Assembly (NCBI GenBank): GCA_045595795.1
Contig: JAZOBC010000007.1
Coordinates: 1-15,983, forward strand
DNA from: UMGS755 sp045595795
Lineage (GTDB): Bacteria; Bacillota; Clostridia; UBA1381; UBA9506
Length of the DNA: 15,983 nucleotides
Direction: 5' to 3'
Positions 1-6,373 of this stretch are shown in pieces. The notes under the pieces were generated by a model that worked only from the letters and a program-made list of their open reading frames with translations, did not search any database and was not told the origin of the DNA. The position numbers were made by a program, and so were the translations under genes. Within the stretch, counting starts at the first letter, position 1. The number at the start of each line of letters is the position of its first letter.

Positions 1-4
1 TGGA

Positions 5-1207
5 ATGAACAAAGAACATGTTACCCTGTTGCAGCTTCTTCAAAATGCAATTCTGCAGCAGAATAAATCAGTTGAAATAGAAGATTTGCAGGCGCTGGAC
101 ATACTGGCGGTTTCTCATTTTTGCTGGCCGTTGGTTTATCAAGGCGCTCTAAACTGTGGTGTTTCTTTGCCCAAAACATGGCAGGATCAAACCCTTGTAA
201 CAGTCACGCGCAATATGCAGAATCTGTCTGTGCAAAGTCGTTTGGTACGTATCTTAGGGGAACACAACATTCGTTGTGTGGTTTTAAAAGGAGCTACGGT
301 AGCGATTAATTACCCGGAGCCACTGCTCAGACCCTTAGGGGATATTGATATTTTGGTGCGCGAAGCAGATTATGAACAAGCCATCAATGTGCTTACCGGT
401 AGCAAGGAACGAAATCAAACAAGTCTTAAGCACGGATTTCATTATGAGTTTACATTTGAGGGTATTAGTGTTGAAATTCATAGAGGCATAACAGAGTTAA
501 CACGTGAACTAAGTGATGTTGTTATTGCAGAGGTTTTACAATCAGCGTTAGAATCTGTTGTTTGTTGTGGCTATGAGGGATTTTCTTTTCCGGCTTTAGA
601 ACCCAAGTATCAGGCAGTTGTCTTGCTTGCTCATATGAAGCGTCACTTTTCTGATGTGGAGACAAATCTTCGTATGCTTTGTGACTGGGCGCTGTTTGTG
701 AAACAGACAAAAGATGAGGTGTGGCACGAACAGGTAATGCCTCTTGTTAAACAGGCAAGGCTTACTTGTTTTTCGGACTTGATTACATCATTTTGTAATG
801 AATATTTGCACATTGAGTGCGAACATAAGGTAAGTCAAAAGGTGCCTGCGGCAGTGTGCCAAGCTATATGCGAAGAAATTCTCAGCACAGGAACCCATAG
901 CACCAAGGGGGCATCGGAGAATATCGGCAATCTATACGGAAAATACAGAGCAACAGGGAAGGGACGAATTTATTCTGTCTTTGGTATGTTAAATGCTTTG
1001 GCAGAACATTATTTTCCATTTGTTCGCCGATATCCGGTTCTGCTACCGATATATTGGATTTATCTTCCGTTGCGGTATGTATACCGAGCTCTGCGTGGTC
1101 AAAAGAAACGTCAATCGCTTGTGCATTTTAAACAGGTATATGAAAGACGCAAAGAGCTATATAAATATTTACAGGAAAATGAGGATATTCATTTAAAACA
1201 ACGATAG
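5..1207 (+). CDS. Nucleotidyltransferase-fold protein (NTP_transf_5-like)
   Basis: A 400-residue protein resembling the uncharacterised nucleotidyltransferase family NTP_transf_5 (PF14907), found in Firmicutes often near polysaccharide or peptide-modification genes. The family hallmark is at residues 90-118: a V-L-K-G stretch (K95, G96), then Y103, R109 and the metal-binding-type motif G-D-I-D-I-L-V (D113, D115). A hydrophobic stretch near 343-360 followed by a basic, helical tail is also visible. There is no signal peptide, so it is probably cytoplasmic. Substrate and product are unknown; transfer of a nucleotide to a protein or small molecule is only implied by the fold. Only four bases precede the ATG, so its ribosome site cannot be seen and the true start could lie upstream. 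A strong terminator follows, so it is not co-transcribed with the next gene. Sure of the family, not of the function. Confidence 0.8.
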   Translation: MNKEHVTLLQLLQNAILQQNKSVEIEDLQALDILAVSHFCWPLVYQGALNCGVSLPKTWQDQTLVTVTRNMQNLSVQSRLVRILGEHNIRCVVLKGATVAINYPEPLLRPLGDIDILVREADYEQAINVLTGSKERNQTSLKHGFHYEFTFEGISVEIHRGITELTRELSDVVIAEVLQSALESVVCCGYEGFSFPALEPKYQAVVLLAHMKRHFSDVETNLRMLCDWALFVKQTKDEVWHEQVMPLVKQARLTCFSDLITSFCNEYLHIECEHKVSQKVPAAVCQAICEEILSTGTHSTKGASENIGNLYGKYRATGKGRIYSVFGMLNALAEHYFPFVRRYPVLLPIYWIYLPLRYVYRALRGQKKRQSLVHFKQVYERRKELYKYLQENEDIHLKQR

Positions 1208-1224
1208 GTTGCGTAAGCTGATTT

Positions 1225-1270
1225 AAAGAGGTAATGTGGTCATGTATGGATGATCCCATTGCTTCTTTTT
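1225..1270 (+). terminator. Rho-independent terminator after the nucleotidyltransferase gene
   Basis: The 5' arm (1225-1243) pairs with the 3' arm (1250-1268). An outer stem AAGAGGTAATG/CATTGCTTCTT contains two G-T wobbles, a one-base bulge comes at T1237, then GG/CC and an inner TCAT/ATGA, closing on a six-base loop. The T run CTTTTT at 1265-1270 follows directly. The hairpin starts 17 nt after the stop codon and separates the first gene from the next transcription unit. Confidence 0.85.
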
Positions 1271-1318
1271 ATTTATCCTTCATCTATAAAAATAAATATA
1301 CTTTACAAAACATGATGA

Positions 1319-1347
1319 TTGATTTTTTTTCCTTTTCGTGTTATGAT
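1319..1347 (+). promoter_or_regulatory. Extended -10 promoter for the beta-sandwich protein gene
   Basis: A -35-like TTGATT at 1319-1324, a 17-nt spacer, then TATGAT at 1342-1347. The -10 is preceded by TGT (1339-1341), the extended -10 arrangement. The predicted RNA start near 1354 gives a leader of about 115 nt before the ATG at 1469. The -10 lies inside a palindrome (separate entry), so a repressor bound there would block it. Confidence 0.65.
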
Positions 1348-1356
1348 ATTCATAAC
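1340..1356. repeat. Palindrome over the -10 box, candidate operator
   Basis: GTTATGA-TAT-TCATAAC: two perfect 7-base inverted arms around a 3-base centre, covering the predicted -10 hexamer and the expected start of transcription. This is the size and position of a dimeric repressor site, although the regulator is unknown. As RNA it would be a weak AT-rich hairpin, so a DNA operator is the simpler reading. Confidence 0.5.
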
Positions 1357-1370
1357 AGTTGTAATCACGT

Positions 1371-1388
1371 AGGGTGTGAGTTCACCCT
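1371..1388 (+). other. Leader hairpin near the 5' end of the transcript
   Basis: AGGGTG (1371-1376) pairs with CACCCT (1383-1388) around a six-base loop, about 17 nt from the predicted RNA start. A second, AT-only stem follows (ATTTTTC 1413-1419 with GAAAAAT 1431-1437). Neither is followed by a proper T run, and I recognise no known riboswitch core. The first may simply protect the 5' end of the RNA. The ribosome site AAAGGA (1453-1458) stays outside both stems. Confidence 0.35.
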
Positions 1389-1468
1389 GAGTCAATAAAG
1401 ATATAGAGATGCATTTTTCGCTAACGCTGAGAAAAATTTAAAAAATACAAAAAAAGGAATGTGAAAAA

Positions 1469-2155
1469 ATGAAAAGCATTAAACGTTATGAAAGAGGATA
1501 TGACAAAGGAGAGCAGCCGGTTGAAGGTAAACTGCGTTTGGTTGGCTGTGACGTATATTTAAATGAGTCAGAAGTGCTTCTTTCCATTGATTCCTTCACA
1601 GAGGAAACTCTGCATGAACATTTTGATATTAAAACGGGTGAATGGTATGTTGAGGATGGTTGGCTTGTGGCTAAAAATCCAAAGTGCTGTCCGGGTATGG
1701 TTGTTTCCAAGAAAGACTTTTTTGGCTCTGTTATGCTTGAAATCACAGCGAAAATGGTTGCGCCCTCATCTCATGATGTGAACATTATGATTAACGGTGA
1801 ATGGGATGATGAAAAGGGCAGAGGGAATGCTTATGTTGCCGGCATGGAAGCATTTTGGCATGGCAATATTGGTTTTGAAAAGTCTCCGACCTATACGCTG
1901 ACAGCTGCTACCAATTTGTTTGACTTTGATCCTGAAAAGGAATATTGCTTCCAGCTCGGTAATGCCGGTGGCAAACTGTTTGTTCGTGTCAACGGTCAGA
2001 ATTGCCTGGAAATTACCGACCCGGATCCGCTTGATACATCCAAATACGGTAAAATTGGCTTAGAGGCATTTTCCAGCTGGTTTAAGTGCAAAAACCTGAA
2101 GGTATATCAGCTTAAGTACGAAAAAGTGCCGGAATATTATTGCCCGGAATTCTAA
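1469..2155 (+). CDS. Cytoplasmic beta-sandwich protein (DUF1080/YesU-like)
   Basis: A 228-residue protein without signal peptide or membrane segment. From about residue 45 to 215 it reads as a concanavalin/LamG-like beta-sandwich: a start of the form G-x-W-x-V-x-D-G (57-64), a strand with F-V-R-V-N-G (171-176), then D-P-D-P-L (184-188) and Y-G-K-I-G-L-E-A (193-200) before the last strand. This ending resembles DUF1080 (3-keto-disaccharide hydrolase-like) and DUF1961 (YesU-type) proteins, which accompany carbohydrate breakdown genes. Sugar binding or hydrolysis is therefore inferred, not shown; I cannot name catalytic residues. It is rich in aromatic and acidic residues. The start is set by AAAGGA at 1453-1458, 10 nt upstream. 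It is flanked by its own promoter and terminator, so it is a single-gene unit just upstream of the kinase-etherase-glycosidase operon. Confidence 0.65.
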   Translation: MKSIKRYERGYDKGEQPVEGKLRLVGCDVYLNESEVLLSIDSFTEETLHEHFDIKTGEWYVEDGWLVAKNPKCCPGMVVSKKDFFGSVMLEITAKMVAPSSHDVNIMINGEWDDEKGRGNAYVAGMEAFWHGNIGFEKSPTYTLTAATNLFDFDPEKEYCFQLGNAGGKLFVRVNGQNCLEITDPDPLDTSKYGKIGLEAFSSWFKCKNLKVYQLKYEKVPEYYCPEF

Positions 2156-2193
2156 TTCTAAAAACTAAATATCACATACAATTTTCTGATTAT

Positions 2194-2250
2194 AAGAGAG
2201 TGTTTAAATGTCTGTTTTGCAGCATTTTAACCACTCTCTTTATTTTTTTA
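2194..2250 (+). terminator. Rho-independent terminator after the beta-sandwich gene
   Basis: A perfect 9-bp outer stem AAGAGAGTG (2194-2202) with CACTCTCTT (2232-2240) continues into a mostly paired TTTAAATG/CATTTTAA section and an inner CTG/CAG. The T tract TATTTTTTTA (2241-2250) follows immediately. It starts 38 nt after the stop codon. Confidence 0.9.
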
Positions 2251-2280
2251 TTTATGTATTTTGTATTGCTTTATTTTTTA

Positions 2281-2310
2281 TAAAATTTCTCTACCAACGG
2301 GAGAGTTTTA
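2281..2310. other. Imperfect hairpin between terminator and promoter
   Basis: TAAAA (2281-2285) pairs with TTTTA (2306-2310). After a 3-base bulge, CTCT (2289-2292) pairs with AGAG (2302-2305), and CC/GG closes a small loop. Its 3' side ends in TTTT, so it may be a back-up terminator. Alternatively, the ACCAA in its loop (2293-2297), the inverse of TTGGT boxes nearer the promoter, may belong to an operator. Rest of 2251-2334: AT-rich, nothing else recognised. Confidence 0.3.
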
Positions 2311-2334
2311 CAATAATTGGTGATAGAGAATCGG

Positions 2335-2363
2335 TTGACGCTATACTTGGTGGTTGGTATAAT
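2335..2363 (+). promoter_or_regulatory. Near-consensus sigma-A-type promoter of the kinase-murQ operon
   Basis: TTGACG (2335-2340), a 17-nt spacer and TATAAT (2358-2363), with TGG just before the -10, an extended -10 element. Predicted RNA start is about 2370, some 40 nt before the ATG at 2410. TTGGT boxes lie upstream at 2317-2321 and inside the spacer/-10 at 2347-2351 and 2354-2358, a plausible landing site for the HTH domain of the first gene. Confidence 0.8.
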
Positions 2364-2409
2364 AAAAGTGGGTTTATATTTGAATGATTACATAGAAAAG
2401 AGTGTTATT

Positions 2410-3522
2410 ATGTCAAAACTGGAAGTGAATTTTTCGGAAAATTTAAAAAAACTGCGCAAGGAAAACAAAATAACACAAAAGGCATTAGCAGACCAGATTG
2501 GATGCTCAGAAAAAACCGTCAGTAAGTGGGAGTGTGCTTTAAGCATTCCTGATATAGAAGTCCTTTTTTCTGTTGCAAAAGTATTCAATACGAATGTTGA
2601 ATCGTTATTTTCCAGCGAAGACGCAGTCTATTTTTTGGGTATTGATGGTGGGGGAACAAAAACCCACATGATTTTAACAGATGTAGAAGGCAATGAGATT
2701 AAAAGCGTGATTGCTGATTGCTGCAATCCCATGGATATTGGCGTCGAGAAAGCGAAAAAGGTTTTAAAGGATGCCATTTATGAGATTTGCGAAAATGTTC
2801 CCTTTACCTCAGTTGTTACCTTTGCCGGTATTGCCGGTGGCACGTCTGCAGGCATGAAAGAAGTGTTTCAGGAGTTTTTTAAGCGGTTTAACTTCAAGGC
2901 TTGTAACAACGACAGTGACAATCGTAACATCATTGCTGCCGGTTTGGGTGATCGTGATGGTATTACTCTGATTTTGGGAACGGGCGTATGCTCTTTTCTT
3001 CAGCATCACAATCACTATAGAATGGCTGGCGGAAAAGGATATCTCATTGATAATGGCGGCAGTGCTTATAACATTGGCCGTGACGGCCTGCATGCATATT
3101 TTTGCGAAAAGGACGGCATGAAATCCCCCACAGAGATTACAAAGGAGATTGAAAAATTAAATATAGGAACACCGCAGGACGTGGTTAAGACGATTTACAA
3201 TGGCGGTAAAAAGGTGATTGCATCTTTTGCAAAAACTGTATACGATGCAGCGAGAAAGGGCGACAAAACAGCTGATGAAATTTTGAAGCGCAACATGTGT
3301 GAAGCAGCAAAGCTGGTAGACACCCTTGCACAAGAATTAAAGCAAGATAAAATTCCTTTGGTTGTTGCAGGAGGATTAACAAAAGATGAATTAACGATTC
3401 AATATCTAAAAAAGGCATTTGATAAACCAGAACAGTATATGATAACGGTTTTAGACCGTGAACCCGTTGAGGGGGCAGTTATGCTGGCAAGAAAACTATA
3501 TGAGGCTCAAAAGGAAGGATGA
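2410..3522 (+). CDS. HTH-sugar kinase fusion (XRE-type HTH + BadF/MurK-type N-acetylsugar kinase)
   Basis: A 370-residue protein in two parts. Residues 10-62 form an XRE/Cro-type helix-turn-helix (L-R-K-E at 15-18, T-Q-K-A-L-A at 22-27, S-E-K-T-V-S-K-W at 33-40). Residues 73-370 form a BadF/BadG-family acetylhexosamine kinase: phosphate loop D-G-G-G-T-K-T (79-85), candidate catalytic N-D (167-168), G-T-G (190-192), G-G-S-A-Y-N-I-G (216-223) and V-A-G-G-L-T (319-324). Single-domain relatives such as clostridial MurK phosphorylate MurNAc and GlcNAc with ATP. MurQ follows directly, so MurNAc 6-phosphorylation is the likely reaction; GlcNAc is possible. The HTH suggests it also regulates its own operon according to sugar or phosphosugar. 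The frame stays open upstream to a TTG at 2317, but the promoter lies inside that extension, so I use ATG 2410 (AAAAGAG at 2396-2402). Substrate and regulation are inferred. Confidence 0.85.
   Translation: MSKLEVNFSENLKKLRKENKITQKALADQIGCSEKTVSKWECALSIPDIEVLFSVAKVFNTNVESLFSSEDAVYFLGIDGGGTKTHMILTDVEGNEIKSVIADCCNPMDIGVEKAKKVLKDAIYEICENVPFTSVVTFAGIAGGTSAGMKEVFQEFFKRFNFKACNNDSDNRNIIAAGLGDRDGITLILGTGVCSFLQHHNHYRMAGGKGYLIDNGGSAYNIGRDGLHAYFCEKDGMKSPTEITKEIEKLNIGTPQDVVKTIYNGGKKVIASFAKTVYDAARKGDKTADEILKRNMCEAAKLVDTLAQELKQDKIPLVVAGGLTKDELTIQYLKKAFDKPEQYMITVLDREPVEGAVMLARKLYEAQKEG
3511..3519 (+). promoter_or_regulatory. Ribosome binding site that decides the murQ start
   Basis: AAGGAAGGA ends at 3519. 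The ATG at 3519, which overlaps the kinase stop as ATGA, has almost no spacing from it. The ATG at 3528 sits 8 nt downstream, the usual distance, so 3528 is preferred and translation is probably coupled to the kinase. Confidence 0.6.
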
Positions 3523-3527
3523 AGACA

Positions 3528-4337
3528 ATGTCAAGAACAGAAATGCGAAACGAAAACACCATGAGTATACATAAAGAATCAACAGAGGGCATTATGCGCT
3601 TGATTGCTAACGAAAACTTTAATGCTGCAAAAGCGGTGGAAGCGGCTGTTCCTGATATTGTTAAGGCGGCTGATGCATTGGAAAAGGGCATGAAACAAGG
3701 TGGACGTTTAATATATGTAGGTGCCGGCACCTCCGGCAGATTAGGCGTGATTGACGCGGTTGAATGCCCGCCTACCTATGGCGTTTCTCCCGACCTTGTT
3801 ATTGGACTCATTGCAGGTGGCAGAGAGAGAATGTTCAGCGCGGGAGAGGGAGAAGAAGATAACGGTCAGTCCGGCATTAATGATTTAAAGGCTTGTAACC
3901 TTGTCCCTCAGGATACGGTTGTAGGCGTTTCTGCAGCGGGGAATGCTGCCTATGTTGCAGACGCCCTAAAATATGCCAGAGAGATTGGTTGTGCAACCAT
4001 TGGCATCACCAATAACTATGGCAGCCGCTTGGCGTTAGAATCTGAATTTCCGATTGTGTTGGATACGGGTGCAGAGGTTATTACCGGTTCTACCAGAATG
4101 AAAGCCGGCAGCGCACAAAAAATGGTTATGAATATGCTTTCAACCTGCGTGATGATTAAGCTTGGTCATGTATATGAAAACATGATGGTAAATTTAAGAC
4201 CTTTTAATATTAAGTTAAAGCAAAGAATGATTTCCATTGTTTCTGATATCGTACCTTGCACCAGAGAAGAAGCAGAGAAATATTTGGATGAAAATGAATG
4301 GTCCATTCAACAGGTAATTAAGACCTTAGGCATTTAA
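3528..4337 (+). CDS. murQ: N-acetylmuramic acid 6-phosphate etherase MurQ
   Basis: MurQ removes D-lactate from MurNAc-6-P in the cytoplasm, giving GlcNAc-6-P for amino-sugar catabolism or cell-wall recycling. The 269-residue product has the family signatures: phosphosugar-binding SIS motif G-A-G-T-S-G-R-L-G (65-73), E-C-P-P-T-Y-G (79-85) and E-E-D (109-111). Their glutamates E79 and E110 correspond to E. coli E83 and E114, needed for catalysis. G-S-T-R-M-K-A-G-S-A-Q-K near 187-198 is also typical. The protein ends about 25 residues before E. coli MurQ (298 aa), losing the extreme C-terminal helices; the SIS core and active site are intact, so activity is expected. It follows the kinase within a few bases and shares its promoter. 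No transporter, nagA or nagB is in view, so the sugar's entry and downstream steps lie elsewhere. Confidence 0.95.
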   Translation: MSRTEMRNENTMSIHKESTEGIMRLIANENFNAAKAVEAAVPDIVKAADALEKGMKQGGRLIYVGAGTSGRLGVIDAVECPPTYGVSPDLVIGLIAGGRERMFSAGEGEEDNGQSGINDLKACNLVPQDTVVGVSAAGNAAYVADALKYAREIGCATIGITNNYGSRLALESEFPIVLDTGAEVITGSTRMKAGSAQKMVMNMLSTCVMIKLGHVYENMMVNLRPFNIKLKQRMISIVSDIVPCTREEAEKYLDENEWSIQQVIKTLGI

Positions 4338-4385
4338 TAAAAACCATACATTGTCCCATTTTTACTTTTCAAAAGGAGTTTTGTT

Positions 4386-6338
4386 ATGTATGCAAAAGTT
4401 GTAAAGCAGAATGATAATTATATGTTTGATATTAACGGAAAACTGTTTGTTCCGGCGGCATTTCGTTCTTTCCGCCCCTCACCGGCAAATGTTTCTTTGT
4501 TTTACAGAAATGGCATCCGGTTGTTTCAAATGCAGGTTTGCGGCATCAATAATACGCTTCAGTTGCCATATTCCAATTATGGTGGTGTGTGGGTTGGCGA
4601 CCATGAGTATGATTTTACACCCTTTGACAGACAGATTTCCATGTTCAGAAAGTTTGCGCCCGACGGCTACTTTATGATTATGTTGCCCTTGGATATGCCT
4701 GACTGGTGGCTTAAAGAAAACAATTGTGAATACGACAGCTATTATCATTTGGGCGAGGCATATTATAATCAAAAATGGAGACAGGATGCTTCTGATTATT
4801 TGCAGGCGTTTGTTCGTTATGCAGAAGAAAAATATGGGGATTGTATTTTTGCATACAGCATTTCCTGTGGTTCTGCAACAGAGTGGTTCGATTGTGAATA
4901 TCAAGGTGCCAGTGAGCAAAAAGCAGAAGCTTACAGAAAAGCCATCGGGGAACCGGACATTCCTCTTCCGACCGTGAGCGAAATGAGAGAATTGACGCTT
5001 CCAACCTTATATGACAATGATTCTCACATCTATAAATATCTTAAATATTGCAGTCAGTTGACCCCTGAATTGATTGAGCATTTCACAGCAAAAATTCAGG
5101 AGGTGATTCATCATCAGAAAATTGTTGGTATGTTCTTTGGCTATACGGATATGCCCCAAAACTATCAGAATCAAAAGGGCACCAACGGCTATGAGAGAAT
5201 TTGGGCAAATGACAATATTGATATGTTATTCTCTCCGGCATCATACCGCGAGAACAGATTATTAGACGGCGCAAGCTCTTATCAGTATGCTGTTGATTCT
5301 GTGGCAGTGCATGACAAGCTCTATCTCCATGAAATTGACCATAGAACTTACTTGTCGACCTATCCGCTTGAAAACACTTTCCTGTTGGAATGCGATTATG
5401 AGAATGAGGAAGAAACCATCACTGTACTTCGTAGAGAACTTTGCGCAACCGCAGAAAAGGGTGGTTCCCTTTGGTGGTTTGACTTCATGGGCGGATATTA
5501 TGCTTCACCGGGTCTTGAACAGGAACTGCAAAAGGAAATGGCAGTTTTAAAACGCCTGTATGAGCATCCGCACAAGTCTGTTTCTGAAATAGCGGTGTTT
5601 GTTGACCCAATGTCATTTTTACACATGAAGGATTGCACAAGTTTGCCACAGGATTGCGTGCGCTATAATCGCAATGCCTTACATGAATGTGGCGCACCCT
5701 ATGATTATTTCAACTTAAATGATATTTCCAAGGTGAATCTTGAACAATATAAACTTTTTGTCTTCTTGAATGCTTTAGATATGGCAGAGGATGTTAAGAC
5801 ACTCATTCAAGACAAATTACAGAATAAAACCAAGGCATGGGTTTATGCACCCAACTTCTTTAGTGGCAAGCCGGAAGATGTTTGCGGCATGAAGTTAAAA
5901 GAAATTGAATCCACTGATGCCAAAGTGATTTATGGTGACAAGGTGTTTGGCTTTACGGATCCGGTAGCCCCTATGTTTGCAGTTTCAGAGGCAGATGCAG
6001 AAACAATTGCCACCTATGAAAATGGTGAGGTTGCCTGCGCTAAAAAAGGTAACCAGATTTATTTGGCTACGGGTAATGTTCCTCCTGAATTATGGTGCAA
6101 AATTGCCAAGGATGCCGGTGTTCACTTATATACCGAGAAACGTGGTGCGTTATACGCAGATTCACGTTTTATCGCCCGTCAAACCATGCACGAAACGGAA
6201 GTTGAACTCCATCTGCCGTTTGATTGCGTTTTGGAAGAATTGTTTGATGGTGGCATATATGAAACAGATCAGGGTATTTTGCGATATCAGGCAAATAACC
6301 ATGAGACCAAGCTGTTTTTAATTAAAGAAAAGAAATAG
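4386..6338 (+). CDS. Cytoplasmic glycoside hydrolase, GH42-like architecture
   Basis: A 650-residue protein without signal peptide. The layout resembles clan GH-A beta-galactosidases (GH42-like): a TIM barrel over about 15-390, a flavodoxin/glutaminase-like domain at about 400-495 comparable to the GH42 trimerisation domain, and a C-terminal beta domain at about 500-650. Candidate catalytic residues are E166 in the strand-end motif S-C-G-S-A-T-E-W (159-167) as acid/base, and E316 in L-H-E-I-D-H-R-T-Y-L (314-323) as nucleophile. Acid/base and nucleophile assignments are inference from position. The usual N-E pair of GH42 is replaced by T-E, so it may be an unclassified family. It lies 48 nt after murQ with a strong ribosome site (AAAAGGAG, 4371-4378), and an SGNH hydrolase follows. 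It should cleave imported oligosaccharides, possibly amino-sugar ones. Glycosidase: fairly sure. Specificity: unknown. Confidence 0.7.
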   Translation: MYAKVVKQNDNYMFDINGKLFVPAAFRSFRPSPANVSLFYRNGIRLFQMQVCGINNTLQLPYSNYGGVWVGDHEYDFTPFDRQISMFRKFAPDGYFMIMLPLDMPDWWLKENNCEYDSYYHLGEAYYNQKWRQDASDYLQAFVRYAEEKYGDCIFAYSISCGSATEWFDCEYQGASEQKAEAYRKAIGEPDIPLPTVSEMRELTLPTLYDNDSHIYKYLKYCSQLTPELIEHFTAKIQEVIHHQKIVGMFFGYTDMPQNYQNQKGTNGYERIWANDNIDMLFSPASYRENRLLDGASSYQYAVDSVAVHDKLYLHEIDHRTYLSTYPLENTFLLECDYENEEETITVLRRELCATAEKGGSLWWFDFMGGYYASPGLEQELQKEMAVLKRLYEHPHKSVSEIAVFVDPMSFLHMKDCTSLPQDCVRYNRNALHECGAPYDYFNLNDISKVNLEQYKLFVFLNALDMAEDVKTLIQDKLQNKTKAWVYAPNFFSGKPEDVCGMKLKEIESTDAKVIYGDKVFGFTDPVAPMFAVSEADAETIATYENGEVACAKKGNQIYLATGNVPPELWCKIAKDAGVHLYTEKRGALYADSRFIARQTMHETEVELHLPFDCVLEELFDGGIYETDQGILRYQANNHETKLFLIKEKK

Positions 6339-6373
6339 TCAGCTTTAAAAGCTTTTGAAAAGGGGAATCAGTC

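Noticed and set aside
1359..1365. TTGTAAT downstream of the first promoter as a copy of the TGTAATA repeats
   Set aside because: One short AT-rich match without phasing; expected by chance.
1354..1468. Possible riboswitch in the leader of the beta-sandwich gene
   Set aside because: About 115 nt with two small stems but no known aptamer core and no terminator or ribosome-site-blocking alternative that I can fold by eye.
4351..4360. TTGTCCCAT in the murQ-glycosidase gap as another TGTCCAAT regulator site
   Set aside because: Single mismatched copy, no 21-bp partner and no promoter nearby.
4479..4919. Antisense open frame of 146 codons inside the glycosidase gene
   Set aside because: It lies wholly opposite a well-supported gene and has no recognisable domain or ribosome site; a shadow of the sense frame.
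6341..6356. Small hairpin AGCTT-TAA-AAGCT followed by TTT between the glycosidase and SGNH genes
   Set aside because: A five-base AT-rich stem with no real T run; too weak to terminate, and the genes look co-transcribed.
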